Shown piece after piece: positions 37,501 through 47,942 of a DNA stretch of 64,000 bases. The notes under the pieces are model-generated. The model was not told the DNA's origin. It ran no database searches and saw nothing but the letters and a program-made list of their open reading frames with translations. Made by a program: the position numbers and the translations under genes. The number at the start of each line of letters is the position of its first letter. The stretch's first letter is position 1. The stretch comes from Solenopsis invicta. Lineage: Eukaryota > Arthropoda > Insecta > Hymenoptera > Formicidae. Location: contig NC_052664.1 in the NCBI RefSeq assembly GCF_016802725.1, positions 14,342,405-14,406,404 of the forward strand, read 5' to 3'.

Positions 37501-40500
37501 CCCTTAATCACCTACCATGCGTCCAGTGGATGCGGGAGTAAAATTACTCTTGTTTGTGAAATTTTTTAGCTAAAGGTTTGTTATTGATTTAAAAACAAGA
37601 ACGAACAAGCTTATACGAAATTCGTATGCTGAAATATTAACGACTTTAAATTCGTCAGGATTTATCAGACGTATGGTAGGTGATTAAGGGTTAACACAAA
37701 GGGCTACACACCTTTTACACATTTTTTTTCAATTTTCGCATGTATTTTATAAATTTAAATGATATGTGAAATCTTTCTGGATTGATACACACGCTTTATT
37801 TTTTATGTTCATAAGATCCAACAATATTTGGAGGAACATTTAATGCGGCCATTCCCTCATCGTACAGGACTTCTCAGTAAGCACGTACAAGGAATACGTT
37901 CAGGCAAAAATCTGCGGCGTCGAATGTCCGTGAAAGGCGCGATAAAAAAGACACGATCCATAGCTGTCGAACGTAAGCAACATTTGTCCCGTTAACAAAT
38001 TCCAAATGGAATGGTTTTCATATTCTAACTATGTACCGATTGTATGTCTTTTAAAGAGGATCCTTAAATAGTAATGCAATGTCTTCCTACTGCTGATTGT
38101 CTTAATCTTCCAAGAATGTAAGTGCATTAACTAAATTTTCATTTATTAACTAAATTTCTATTTAATTTTTAAAAACAAATATGATTTTATAAAAATGTGC
38201 GTGATTTGTTGTTATTGTCTATATCTCTGAGTACTATATGTCATATTATATATATACACATTTATTAGTAGGGTCGTAACTAAATAAAAAATTAAAAGTT
38301 AAATAACAAAGTTAATTTATTAACTTTTTTGCCTTTAAAAATTTATCTATGTGAAAGAAAAAAATTATAAAAGAAAAAAATATTCATACATAAAAAATAA
38401 AATTTCTTTGTTATTTCATACAAACTTTATTAATAAAATAGTAAAAATTTGCTTGATGATCCATATTATAATTGTTTTGAGTAATCTAATTTTAAACAAA
38501 TGCGAATTTCTAATTTTATGAATAATGCTGTTTAAAATTAACTTTTAATTTTATCTTAACTCTGTTTTTTTAGTTTTGTTAGTTTTTTGTTCATGTAATC
38601 AAGTTAATCTTATAAGCCATTAACTTCAACTTAATTTAGTTAAAAAAATATATTAACTTATCCAACCCTGCTTATTGCACTATATCATAATAACTTGTTA
38701 ATATATACATACAAATTTATTTAAACAATGGTGAAAGATATTTTAATATGACAAATGATATCATTAAATTTATAAACTTTTACGTTATTTTAGCTGAAAT
38801 TCTTGGAATGGCAGGGGAAGACCGTAGACATTCTACCATTTTAATTACAAATCCATTTATTGAAGTGACGGATACTACCTTGTCTCTCAACGCCACTCAA
38901 TCAGTGATGGCGGAACGCACACCATCACCAACAGATGAGCTGTTATCATGGAGAAATTCTCCCAAAACTAAACATAGGACAATAAGTGAAACTCAGTATG
39001 CCGAAACTGAAGTGGAAGAATTGCTGTCTATGCTGCGCGAAACGGAGAGCCTTGAAGAACAAGGAGATATTTTGCAGTTTATTGTTAGTTATTTCTTTAT
39101 TTTAATTTTATAAAATAAGATTTTTTCAATTCGTTAAAACGACATAAAGATATTTTACCCATTTTACGTAGAGCAAGTTATAATGTACACATTATAAATT
39201 TACGTTATGAATCTGTGCGTTGTGATCATGTGATGAGAATACATCAATGATAACTAAAGAATTAAATTAAGTCCTGCGAACATAACACCAACTGAATGTT
39301 ATCGCCGTTTAAGAGTTTTATACGATGAAAAGACTGTTTACAGAAGTACACTAAAATTTCAATATAATTTCATCAACTGTTTTTCGGTGATTTTTATGAG
39401 TCACTGAAACTAATTTTCCATTATGAAGTTTATCAACAATATTGGTCCGCTTCGATTCATATTAATGAAATGTAATAATTCAACGATTTACTATGTATTT
39501 TAGCATTGAAAAATTTAATCAATGTACGTTGTTTGAACTTCGTTGACACATCCTCATCACATAACGCCATGTTAAGATATTTACAATTGCTGTATAGAAA
39601 AGAATAAATTTGCTACCATTGTGACTGAAGGCTGAAATTACAAGTTATATGCAGATTTTTGTTGCTATAAGCTTATGCTACATGTGTGTGCATTATTTAT
39701 CAGCCATCTCACGAATGTAAACATTTCACAGGTGGATTCAAAGGGATTACTCTTTGATACAGGCGTAATGGAAGAAGGACATCCTGTTTTGGTGAAAGAT
39801 TTATTAAAGAGTCTTTATGAGAAGGCTTGTCAACAAAAAATGTGGGGTATCGTGCGACATAGCGCGGGTATGCTGGGTAAAAGGGTGGAAGATTTAGCAA
39901 AAGCAGTTACCGATCTACTAGTACGACAAAAACAAGTTACTGTTGGCATGCCACCGAGCAACGAACATACGATAGTCGCACCTCTACCAGAGAATGAACT
40001 CCGAGCTTTAATCCATCAGGCGTACGGTGACGATGAGTCAACCGCTATGTTGACACAGGAATTGCTCGTTTATCTAGCAATGTTTATTAGAACGGAGCCA
40101 CAATTGTTTCTAGAGATGTTGAGACTTCGTGTTGGTCTGATCATACAAGTTATGGCGACGGAACTGTCACGAACATTAATCTGTACCGGTGAAGAAGCCT
40201 CTGAACACTTGTTAAATCTATCCCCTTTCGAGATGAAGAATTTACTGCATCACATTATGAGCGGCAAAGAATTTGCTATTAGTAGTGGTACGTTTTTGTT
40301 CTATAGTTAATTAAAAAATTGAAAAAATAAAATGTATTAAAATATTTATATAATAATCACGTGTGCTTATATTGCAGTTGGCCGTGGCAATTTTTCTGTC
40401 ATTAGCTGTAAATCAAGTAGAGTCAGCAAGGTAATACTGTCAGTACAATATATAAACTACATTTGATTTAAACTCAATAATATATTAATTTATAACATAT

Positions 40501-41723
40501 AAAAATACATTTAAACCTTTTTTTTTCAATTTAACATTTTGCTATATAATTAGTTGGATATTTATATTTAATGGTTGATTCATCTTTTTATTGTTAAAAA
40601 TTAAATATATATAGAATTGAATACTTTTTTTGTAGAAATCTCAAATTGGTGGTTTCTTAACTACTGATCAGAATGCGGATAGCGCTGAGACAGAAGCAGA
40701 TCGGCAAGGTCAATGGTTGCGAAGGCGACGGTTAGACGGTGCGTTGAACAGAGTACCGAGAGATTTCTACCCGCGTGTATGGCAAGTGCTCGAAAAGGTA
40801 AGTTGATAAATCACTATTATTCAATAAATGTAATATTTAAAGTTTTTAAGATTCTAATTCTAATAAAACTTATAACTTTCAACAGTGTCATGGCTTAGCA
40901 ATTGAAGGCAGAGTACTGCCTCAAAATCTCACACAAGAAATGACATCTGGTGAATTGAAATTTGCATTGGCTGTAGAAACTGTTTTGAATACTATACCAC
41001 AGCCGGAATATCGTCAACTAGTCGTTGAGGCGTTAATGGTACTAACGTTAGTGACCGAATACAACGTTGCGCCATCTTTAGGTGGTTTGATCGAGGTAGA
41101 ACATTTAGTACATAAAGCAAACGCTATCTTCTTGGAAGATCAGGTATTCTTTCATTTTATATTTGTCATATTAATAATGGTATGAAATTGTTAAATTTTT
41201 TTCTAAAAAATGTGTGACAGAAAATACATAAATAAGGAAAAAAGGTAGTTCATTAATTGTCTTAGTCTTTTAAACAATTTAGACATTCATCGATTCGAAA
41301 TAATAGTATCTTTTTGTTAGAATCGATTCCATCGATCTATCTAAAAAAATCACTTTTTATATTAGGAACATATTATAACAGTTGTAACGTAAAATATATG
41401 AAGTCGACTTATAGAAAATTAATCTTTTTATTTAAAAAAATAATTTTTTTTCTCTTGTATCTTTAAAATGTAAAAGATAATAATGAAATTTGTAGATGGC
41501 TATCGACGGTGACGCGACATTATGTTGTGCAAAACCAAAGGAGCAACGTGAGATGACTGCCATGGGAACACTCCTCTGTGGTGGAGCTGCTTACATTTGT
41601 CAACACTTTTACGATTCTGCGCCCAGCGGAAGTTATGGAACAATGACATATATTACAAGAGCCGTCGCCGTGACGCTTGATTGTTTACCGAAAGATGGCG
41701 ATTTAGAATGCTCAATATCTTAA
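32885..41723 (+). CDS. PHKA: Phosphorylase b kinase regulatory subunit alpha (PHKA), 14 coding exon positions
   Basis: Coding exons: 32885-33367, 33519-33964, 34065-34380, 34692-34905, 34989-35098, one of 35193-35340 or 35997-36144, 36723-36901, 37816-37972, 38794-39083, 39732-40287, 40378-40430, 40636-40797, 40886-41143, 41496-41723. Phases join throughout to give 1199 residues (human PHKA1 about 1220). The protein is the regulatory alpha subunit of the (alpha-beta-gamma-delta)4 kinase that activates glycogen phosphorylase. The N-terminus MRSRSNSGVRLD and the blocks HQNPVTGLFPAS, AHAWIRDNVY-like, GIWERGDKTN, GRYGCKRFLRDGYKTPKED and FENIECEWPLF are near-identical to the vertebrate family and form the glucoamylase-like domain (about residues 1-435). 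The C-terminal region holds the EKACQQKMWGIVRHSAGMLG block. The protein ends CSIS (residues 1196-1199), a farnesyl-type CaaX box as in vertebrate alpha subunits. It is tail to tail with mRpL28. A poly(A) signal is at 41884-41889. Confidence 0.96.
34501..34536. repeat. Poly(A)/(TA)n tract in PHKA intron 3
   Basis: An A run passes into about 24 bases of alternating TA. Confidence 0.85.
35193..35340 (+). other. PHKA: PHKA mutually exclusive exon 6a
   Basis: A 148-base exon (acceptor CTAG before 35193, donor G|GTAACT after 35340) enters in phase 0 and leaves in phase 1. It encodes 49 residues running from LTDMTRFYIASD to MLGRPLVVMPLKNIHL. At this place in vertebrate alpha subunits the chain reads FYLALDNKMIVEML and so on, which copy 6a resembles somewhat more than 6b does. 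Because 148 is not a multiple of three, including both 6a and 6b would shift the frame. Confidence 0.85.
35586..35739. mobile_element. piggyBac-like MITE between the alternative exons
   Basis: Terminal inverted repeats CCCTCTATGG and CCATAGAGGG bound a 154-base element flanked by TTAA (35582-35585) and TTAC (35740-35743), a TTAA duplication with one change. It lies in the intron between PHKA exons 6a and 6b. Confidence 0.55.
35997..36144 (+). other. PHKA: PHKA mutually exclusive exon 6b
   Basis: A second exon of exactly 148 bases (acceptor TTAG before 35997, donor G|GTACGG after 36144) has the same phases, 0 in and 1 out. It encodes 49 residues from KFDTEEYYTTYD to MLGRPTVTLVATHNHL. Aligned without gaps, 17 of 49 residues match exon 6a, including the LK..W..MLGRP core. 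Both copies splice in frame from the exon ending at 35098 to the one starting at 36723, so each gives an intact protein on its own. Confidence 0.85.
37501..37690. mobile_element. piggyBac-like MITE with perfect TTAA duplication
   Basis: A 190-base element lies between TTAA at 37497-37500 and TTAA at 37691-37694. Its ends are CCCTTAATCACCTACCATGC and the inverted CATATGGTAGG-type arm ending GGTGATTAAGGG; about 21 bases pair with one or two changes. No coding capacity. The 5' CCCT end and TTAA target are typical of piggyBac-family elements. It lies in PHKA intron 7. Confidence 0.8.
38269..38670. mobile_element. hAT-like MITE in PHKA intron 8
   Basis: The left end TAGGGTCGTAACTAAATAAA and the inward-read right end CAGGGTTGGATAAGTTAATA are diverged inverted ends like those of the element at 13410-14096. 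Both sides continue with AAGTTAA- and TTAACT-type subterminal motifs. Flanking 8-mers TTTATTAG and CTTATTGC agree at only 5 positions, so any target duplication is decayed. No transposase frame. Confidence 0.5.
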
Positions 41724-42196
41724 AAATTTTAGAAATGAAAGATCTTTATGTCGTAGAAAGATTACAAATATAAATATTTTGGACAAACTTGCATTGCAAT
41801 TTTTTTGTTGTAATCTCGCATGTTGTATAATTTTTTGCAACTAAATATTTCAGTTTTAATTGAAAAAAATATAAAAATATTCTAATAAATAACGAATTAA
41901 TATACATATATACATATCCTGTTATAAATTATAGATGTTGATCTTACAATGTTATAATTTAACTTTGTGGTTATAAATTCAGTAGAAATCTGTAATCGCA
42001 TTTTAGAAAAATCAGAAATTGAATGAACGGAATATAAATAAATATAAGTAATGCCTTGGTAATTCTAATAAATTTTCCTTTATTTTTGATTATATTAATA
42101 TTTATAATTGTCTTAAACAATTATCTTAAACAAAGATTATAATATCTAAGAAATTAATATAGTGTAAAACATTTTTTTATGACAAAGAAAATTTAC

Positions 42197-45059
42197 CTAT
42201 TCGGTCTTTGTATTTTTGGAGAAAGGATTTAATTTGTTTATCCAAGAACTGTAAAAAAATTTCACTTATCAATTTTAGAATTGTGACATGAGACAAATGT
42301 AATAAATAGTGTAAAGTTACATACGTTTCTTCTGGTGATACAATATCCACGTTTTCAGCTTCTTTTATTTTATTCTCTTTAAGTTTGGCAATTAATTCTG
42401 ATCTATATTTGATTTTCAAAGGTTGTGGTTCTGTCTTGTGTAAATTAATCCATTTCATACAGGCTTCTTTAAACGTCAAACCATACCATTCTATTTCTTC
42501 TCTCGTATACTGAAAATAATATTGCAATAATAATTATGCAATATGAATATAACATGTCTTCGATGCAATATGAATTGTTCTATCAATAAGACAAATATTT
42601 TCTTTAATTTTGATGTAATTGTTATCAAATATATTCACACGCGCGCGCACGCACGCACACTACACATATAAATTTCTTACAGCTGAAAGATACTGTTCAT
42701 ACTTAGCATACACCTCTGTATGCTTTTTTGGATCATTAGGATACAAAGTTTTATCTGCTAGTGCAATAAGTATCTGACGTTTCAGCCTCAAAGCAAGTAG
42801 AGATCTCAGATCACAGGCTGGCGTCTGTAAATGATGGTCTGTAAGTAACTCTAGAAACACATTTCACTACTTTTTTCATTACTGTACTACTAGTTTAAAG
42901 GTTAATGCACCTTCAATAAATAGTGATCAAATCCATAATTTTCATGAATTAATCTGAGTGCTCTCTCAGTAACAATGACTCTCATATATGTGTCAAGAAC
43001 TTCACTATAAACAACAGACTTCTTCAGAGTAGGTATCCAAAAATGTGGGACTCTTCTTTTAAATATACCTTTTTTCTTAAAGCCTTGAACAATGGCTTCT
43101 CCTCCCCATATACCATTGTCTAATTCTTTAGGATACGTTAGTGGTATTGGTACATTTTGTACTGGATATCTGTAAGCAAATAAATTGTCCCAAATATAAT
43201 TGATATTGGCTTTCCAGCTAGGACATGATTGATGTTACGTTGTATTTTACTGTGTAAGGTTTATGTTAGAATACAATTAGAGCTAAAACCTTAATTTCTA
43301 ATACACTAATGACTGAACAATTAACAATTTTACACAAGCTATCATTTGACATTACTCAGAACTTGATCGATTACTGAGTCGTTACTGAGATTTGATGATC
43401 TCGTGTACTAGGAAGTTGCAGACTCGTGTAAAGAGATGCGGTCTCTTGCTACGCGTTCACTTAGCGCGACTGTTTCTTGCTAATCTTCCTCTATATTTAG
43501 ATTATGTTCATATTATAAATGAACATAATTACTGCATGTTAAACATAACATATATTGGAAAGTTGATGACAGTAACATATTATACACACTTGTATTTAGT
43601 TTTTCACAGTATCAAGCAATGTAACACTGTGTCACAATTAAAACACTTTGTGTTGGATACAGTGTTACCATGTCATCTATGCATCTTGTTGGAAAACAGT
43701 CCCTAAGTGAGATTTATGTGCATGTGGCAAATAAAATTATTTTGTAATATATTTACATATTTAATTGTAAGAATTATATTATTTTATAAAGAAATTGATT
43801 ATATATATATATGTATATTACACTTCTTCAGTTTCTTCATTTCTCGCATAAGTTCCTTCCTGTTTAATATAATGAACTGCAGCTGGTGTTTGCAACTTCC
43901 ATTCTCTCCAGAACTTTCTGTATTCTTCTGGCAATTCAGCGCCAGTTCCTGCAGTCCATCGAGATATTTTTTTCATATAATATAATCGCTGCAACAATTT
44001 TATTTGTGCTTTATTAATGAAAATTATTCCTAATTATCCAACATAATTTTGATTTATTTAAGTTTCAATTCACACTAAACGTTTGTTTATGAATATAATT
44101 TTTAAGATATTACAGATACTATGAACAAAACATTAGAAGTAATTCTTTACATGAGTGAACATAGTTATAAATAATTGTAAAACACAGCATATCTATTTTT
44201 ATCAACGCAGATTAGCTTTAATTTCCATTACTTTTTCTTATTTTTTTTTAGTTGCAAATAAGAAAAACTGAGATTAAGGTCTTACTAACTCCAATTAACT
44301 TAATCAGTCACTTAAATTTATAAGTTATCAACTACAAAACTTCAAGCTGATCACACCTAACTTAACTTTATTATTTTAATTTAAAAATTACTTAATTATT
44401 AAAATATTATATTTTATAATATAAACAAATTATAATTTGCAAAAAATGGACAAAGAAAACAAAATAACAACCAATTTTAAGTTTTGCTATTGACTAGTCT
44501 TAAATTTAAGTGGCCAATCAGACTATAGTGGTGAGATCAATTCTAAAGATAATTTATTAACGTTATCAGAACATATAACTATATATTACAATAATTTACA
44601 ATCATTCATGATTAAGTTTATGTTAATGTAAAATGACCTTATAAAAATTACAATTATCAATAACAATCATATTTCCTAACTAAAAATTCAAGAAAAATTT
44701 GAAATGTTATTTTAGATATTCATACATAATAAATATAATAAATATAAAAATAGGATCAAAACAATGTACAATAAACTTAACACTTCTTCACATCAGTGAA
44801 GTATCCACTTTCTGTAGCAATAAACCTAATAATTAATTAATATATACTGCTAATTTAGAGAATGCTATATGACAGTAATATATGTTTTTTCTTAATAAAT
44901 CTTGAAACTCTCCATGATAGTAATATGTATATCAGCTATAAACGTTAGAGTTAAAGGTTAGGTTTAGATAGAGAAGTCGTATTAATAGTATTAATATTAT
45001 AGATATTGGAAATGCATGACAGAATGTTTGATTACCTGTACACCTTGTTTAAGCGACAT
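42197..45059 (-). CDS. mRpL28: Mitochondrial large ribosomal subunit protein L28 (mRpL28), six exons
   Basis: Exons on the minus strand are 45059-45036, 43988-43822, 43169-42911, 42824-42681, 42509-42325 and 42248-42197. All joins are GT/AG and in phase, giving 276 residues (human MRPL28 has 256). The protein is a structural component of the mitochondrial large ribosomal subunit. Similarity to the human protein is clear in VPIPLTYPKELDNGIWGGEA (human VPIPIYFPPES..GLWGGEG), in ERALRLIHENYGFDHYLLKTP with its following LYPNDPKKH..YAKYEQY, and in IEWYGLTFKEAC (human AEWVGLTLEEA). The first exon codes for just MSLKQGVQ. The last exon is short and ends in a TAG right at a donor-like GGTAAAT; reading exon 5 through its donor gives an alternative, less family-like end. 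A poly(A) signal on the minus strand lies at 42084-42079. It converges with PHKA, 473 bases from stop to stop. Confidence 0.93.
42635..42660. repeat. (CA/CG)n simple repeat
   Basis: A CACGCGCGCG and CACGCACGCACAC tract in mRpL28 intron 4. Confidence 0.8.
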
Positions 45060-45239
45060 TGTTATACAATTTTCGATCAGTTAAGTAAAGATTATGAATA
45101 ATTACAACAAAAATTCTGAGAGGAACAATGCTGCCACCATTACATCATATTTTGCAGTCGTCACGTTTAAGTTTATTTTACATTCCAAAAGTTTAACTTG
45201 CAGTCGGTAAATAAGGAATCACTCATATAAAGGTATGTA

Positions 45240-46135
45240 CAGTGCGGTGCAATAATTTGAAGAGCCTAGTAAATGGCTGACTTACCGACGCCGCAGTCTA
45301 GCATATGTAGGGGAAAGTGTAAATTGCACGCACCTAAGGGAAAAGGTAAATTGCACGCACCTAAGGGAAATTTATCGCAGTGAAGTGATTTTTAAAGTTG
45401 AAATCGATACGAGTACAGAAATAGAAACTTTAAACATTTTTTTATCATTATGTATTGTCATATTGAACAATTTTTTATTTGGTAATGCTATATTCAGCAA
45501 AAAGAAGCAAGTGGTTAAACGAAAAAATTTCTCGGGCCTTGGGTAATTGTACGTGCGGTTGGATAAATGGACGCGGAGGAAAAATGAGGTTATAGCCCAT
45601 TCTTTTAACTACACTACACTGCACTACACTGTACTAGTGGCACTATAGTTGATCTCACGTGGTCTCACGCCTTTCAAGATGGATGCGTAAAATTGTCGAC
45701 GGCGGACTTGATTTGATAAATAAACAATTACTGGATGACTATTTAATTAAATTTAATAAACAATAGCTCAAAGAACGCAGGAAAAAACGTACTTTTGTTA
45801 GGTATAACAAAATTAAATGACTAAAGTAAAAATACGGACTTATTGCCTTATTTTCTGAACGCCAAAATCGCAAGAAAAATCATGATTTTACTTTTTCTTA
45901 TTTTTTCAATTAACTACGTTTTTAAATGATATAACGTATGGTTATATATTTAAAAAATGCCTTCAGCCTACAAATATCGTCGTGATATAATTTCTATTCA
46001 TCGGGAAGGTGCCAAACCACGAAGCGTACAATTACCCAGTGCGTACAATAACCCTACTTTCCCCTATTGTATGTTACACTGTAGTGTCGATAAGTTATCC
46101 ATCTACTAGGCTCTTTAAATTATTGCACCGCACTG
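45240..46135. mobile_element. TA-flanked mariner/Tc1-like non-autonomous transposon
   Basis: Terminal inverted repeats of about 40 bases begin CAGTGCGGTGCAATAATTTG (left) and, read inward, CAGTGCGGTGCAATAATTTA (right). They are followed by AAGAGCCTAGTA(A/G)ATGG in both. TA flanks each side (45238-45239 and 46136-46137). Near the ends, GGGGAAAGT and TTGCACGCACC/TTGTACGC words recur, and a 25-base unit (GTAAATTGCACGCACC...) is tandemly doubled at 45319-45370. At 45957 an ATG opens a short frame (MPSAYKYRRDIISIHREG) that could be a remnant of a helix-turn-helix transposase start, but it is not supported beyond that. It lies about 180 bases upstream of the mRpL28 start codon, so it may overlap or crowd the promoter. 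Confidence 0.8.
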
Positions 46136-46293
46136 TACATAGGCTTGTTTTCTATTCCTGCACTAGACTGCACTGGAACGTTTCTTCTTGCTTTCACTAA
46201 CTTTCAAATATATATCTATTTCATTTTAAGTGCACACTAATTCAGGGAGTTCAGGAACAGAAAACAAACGGTTTGTGTACAGTCTTTGAAATA

Positions 46294-46494
46294 CACCCAA
46301 GGATTTTGATTCTGTTCATGGGGAAATTTTCCAAACTGAGAAGTCACCACTTTCTATATACTCGCAGTTCATGATTAATGAAACAACTAGAGTTTATTGG
46401 TTGTTACGTTAATTATGAACTGTAAGTATGTAGAAAGATAGCGACTTTTCAGTTTAGAAAATTTCCCCATGGACAGAATCAAAGTCCTTGGGTG
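46294..46494. mobile_element. TA-flanked foldback MITE
   Basis: A 201-base near-palindrome flanked by TA (46292-46293, 46495-46496). Arms of about 95 bases pair: CATGGGGAAATTTTCCAAAC on the left against the complement of GTTTAGAAAATTTCCCCATG on the right, then CTTTCTATATACT against its counterpart. Ends CACCC and GGGTG. Confidence 0.75.
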
Positions 46495-46523
46495 TACCTT
46501 TTTTACCGACAAATATTATTATA

Positions 46524-46771
46524 GCGATTTCAGCTGGGGCGCATTGGTGTGCCACCTTACCGGTGGCACACAAACTGGCTCCGACTATTTTTTCCACTTT
46601 GTGTACACTTTGTGTCCACTTTGTGTACACCCAATATGCACTTATGAGGTGTATTGAGCCCAGACAAACACGCGGCACCATTGAGGGACTGAATTATTTA
46701 ACTAGCCAAACACAAAAGTTGCACCGGCCGACACCTGAAATGTGCAACCAGTGTGCCCCAGCCGAAATCGC
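46524..46771. mobile_element. TA-flanked MITE with internal minisatellite
   Basis: The left end GCGATTTCAGCTGGGGCGCA and inward-read right end GCGATTTCGGCTGGGGCACA form the inverted repeats, with TA on both sides (46522-46523, 46772-46773). Inside, a 12-base unit TTTGTGTACACT/TTTGTGTCCACT recurs three times at about 46597-46632. Confidence 0.7.
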
Positions 46772-46915
46772 TATTAATTTTCCAAATCTTAATTTTTTAA
46801 ATTGCATTTACAGATTTAAAAATCCTTTTTCACAATTAAAGTATAAATAATAATGTATAACAAACGTACAAATTTTAGAAAAAACAAAAAAATTGGAAAA
46901 TTACAGTTTTATTGT

Positions 46916-47061
46916 CGCCCAGTGAGAAATGATAATGGAATCGATATCAAATCGACATCAAATCGATATCAAAATGACGTCGAATCAATGTCGAAATCGT
47001 CATTTTGATGTCGATTCGATATCGGTTTGATATCAATTCCGTTATCATTTCTCACTGGGCG
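46916..47061. mobile_element. Long palindrome with ATCGATATC repeats
   Basis: A 146-base near-perfect palindrome with ends CGCCCAGTGAGAAATGATAA and its complement. Its interior is built of variants of ATCGA(T/C)ATCAA in both orientations around a centre near 46988. No clear target duplication was seen. It is probably a foldback element. Confidence 0.65.
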
Positions 47062-47418
47062 GCTTCTGGCATTGACTCATGGGAAACATCTTCTTTATAT
47101 AAAATTTTTACACGTTGCACATATAAAACAAGTAACGTCCATAGAGATAAAATTAAAAAACAATACTGTGTTTTTCAAAATAAGCCTCGGTACTTTATAT
47201 AATATAAAAGATTTGTGAGACTGAAAATTTCGTGTTTACTTCGTATGTATTTTCTTGCGTGTGATATCAGTGGAAAAAGTAAAACAGAGCAGTAAATAGT
47301 TCTTGGGTGCCGTAATAGATGGCATTAAAATCGAAGAATAAGAACAGATGATATGTTAATGAATACGTTAGACAAAGAACGCTAATTTGTTTGCGTGGCC
47401 AAAGCACTATTCCTCTTA

Positions 47419-47650
47419 GGCTGATGGCAGAGAACGAGACGTAAGAGAAGTGACGTAACGTAACGTGACGTTGGGTAAGGCAGAGAAAAGCCGTAAGGAT
47501 GTAAGATGTGTTATATTGAATGTTTCATTTATTAAATGCGCGAACAGACAAGATGAGTAATATTAAAATATTATTTTAATGGGTTATAACTAAATATTAT
47601 CAGACTATCGTTAGACATAAGCACTTACATCTCGCTGTCTGCCATCAGCC
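47419..47650. mobile_element. TTA-flanked MITE (PIF/Harbinger-like)
   Basis: Ends are GGCTGATGGCAGAGAACGAG on the left and, read inward, GGCTGATGGCAGACAGCGAG on the right. They are flanked by TTA on both sides (47416-47418, 47651-47653). A three-base TTA duplication is the Harbinger norm. Near the left end, GTGACGTAACGTAACGTGACG is an ACGT-rich short repeat. No transposase frame. Confidence 0.65.
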
Positions 47651-47786
47651 TTATTAGTCTTCGCGTCGCTCACGACCACGTGTCACTCGCAAATCGTGTT
47701 AAATCAATTGTATTAAAGAATATCTTACATTGTTGTAAAGCTATTTTTTTTAATGTAGCCATCGAGCAAATATAAAAATAATTTTT

Positions 47787-47942
47787 AAAATCGGTATTCA
47801 TATTAGTCGATTTTTATATTATAACCATTTTAAGTATCATCTTAAGAAGCCGTCGACCAAACCGAGGAACGTATTAGCATCTTATTAAGACATTACTTAA
47901 AACGGTCTTGAAATTTAAGAATCGACTGTGAATACCGGCCTA
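47787..47942. mobile_element. Inverted-repeat MITE with CGGTATTCA ends
   Basis: The left arm AATCGGTATTCATATTAGTC and the inward-read right arm GGCCGGTATTCACAGTCGAT pair over roughly 60 bases with mismatches, ending near TCTTAA on both sides of a short loop. The exact ends are uncertain by a few bases. Confidence 0.6.

Noticed and set aside
38748..38793. ATG upstream of PHKA exon 9
   Set aside because: It lies before the TTTTAG acceptor at 38788-38793. The exon joins in phase 1 to exon 8, so this is intron.
43392..43706. 104-codon plus-strand frame
   Set aside because: It lies in the intron between mRpL28 exons 2 and 3 on the opposite strand and has no recognisable content.
46009..46850. 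Several open frames of 60-120 codons
   Set aside because: They fall within inverted-repeat elements and flanks, in conflicting frames, with no transposase motif.
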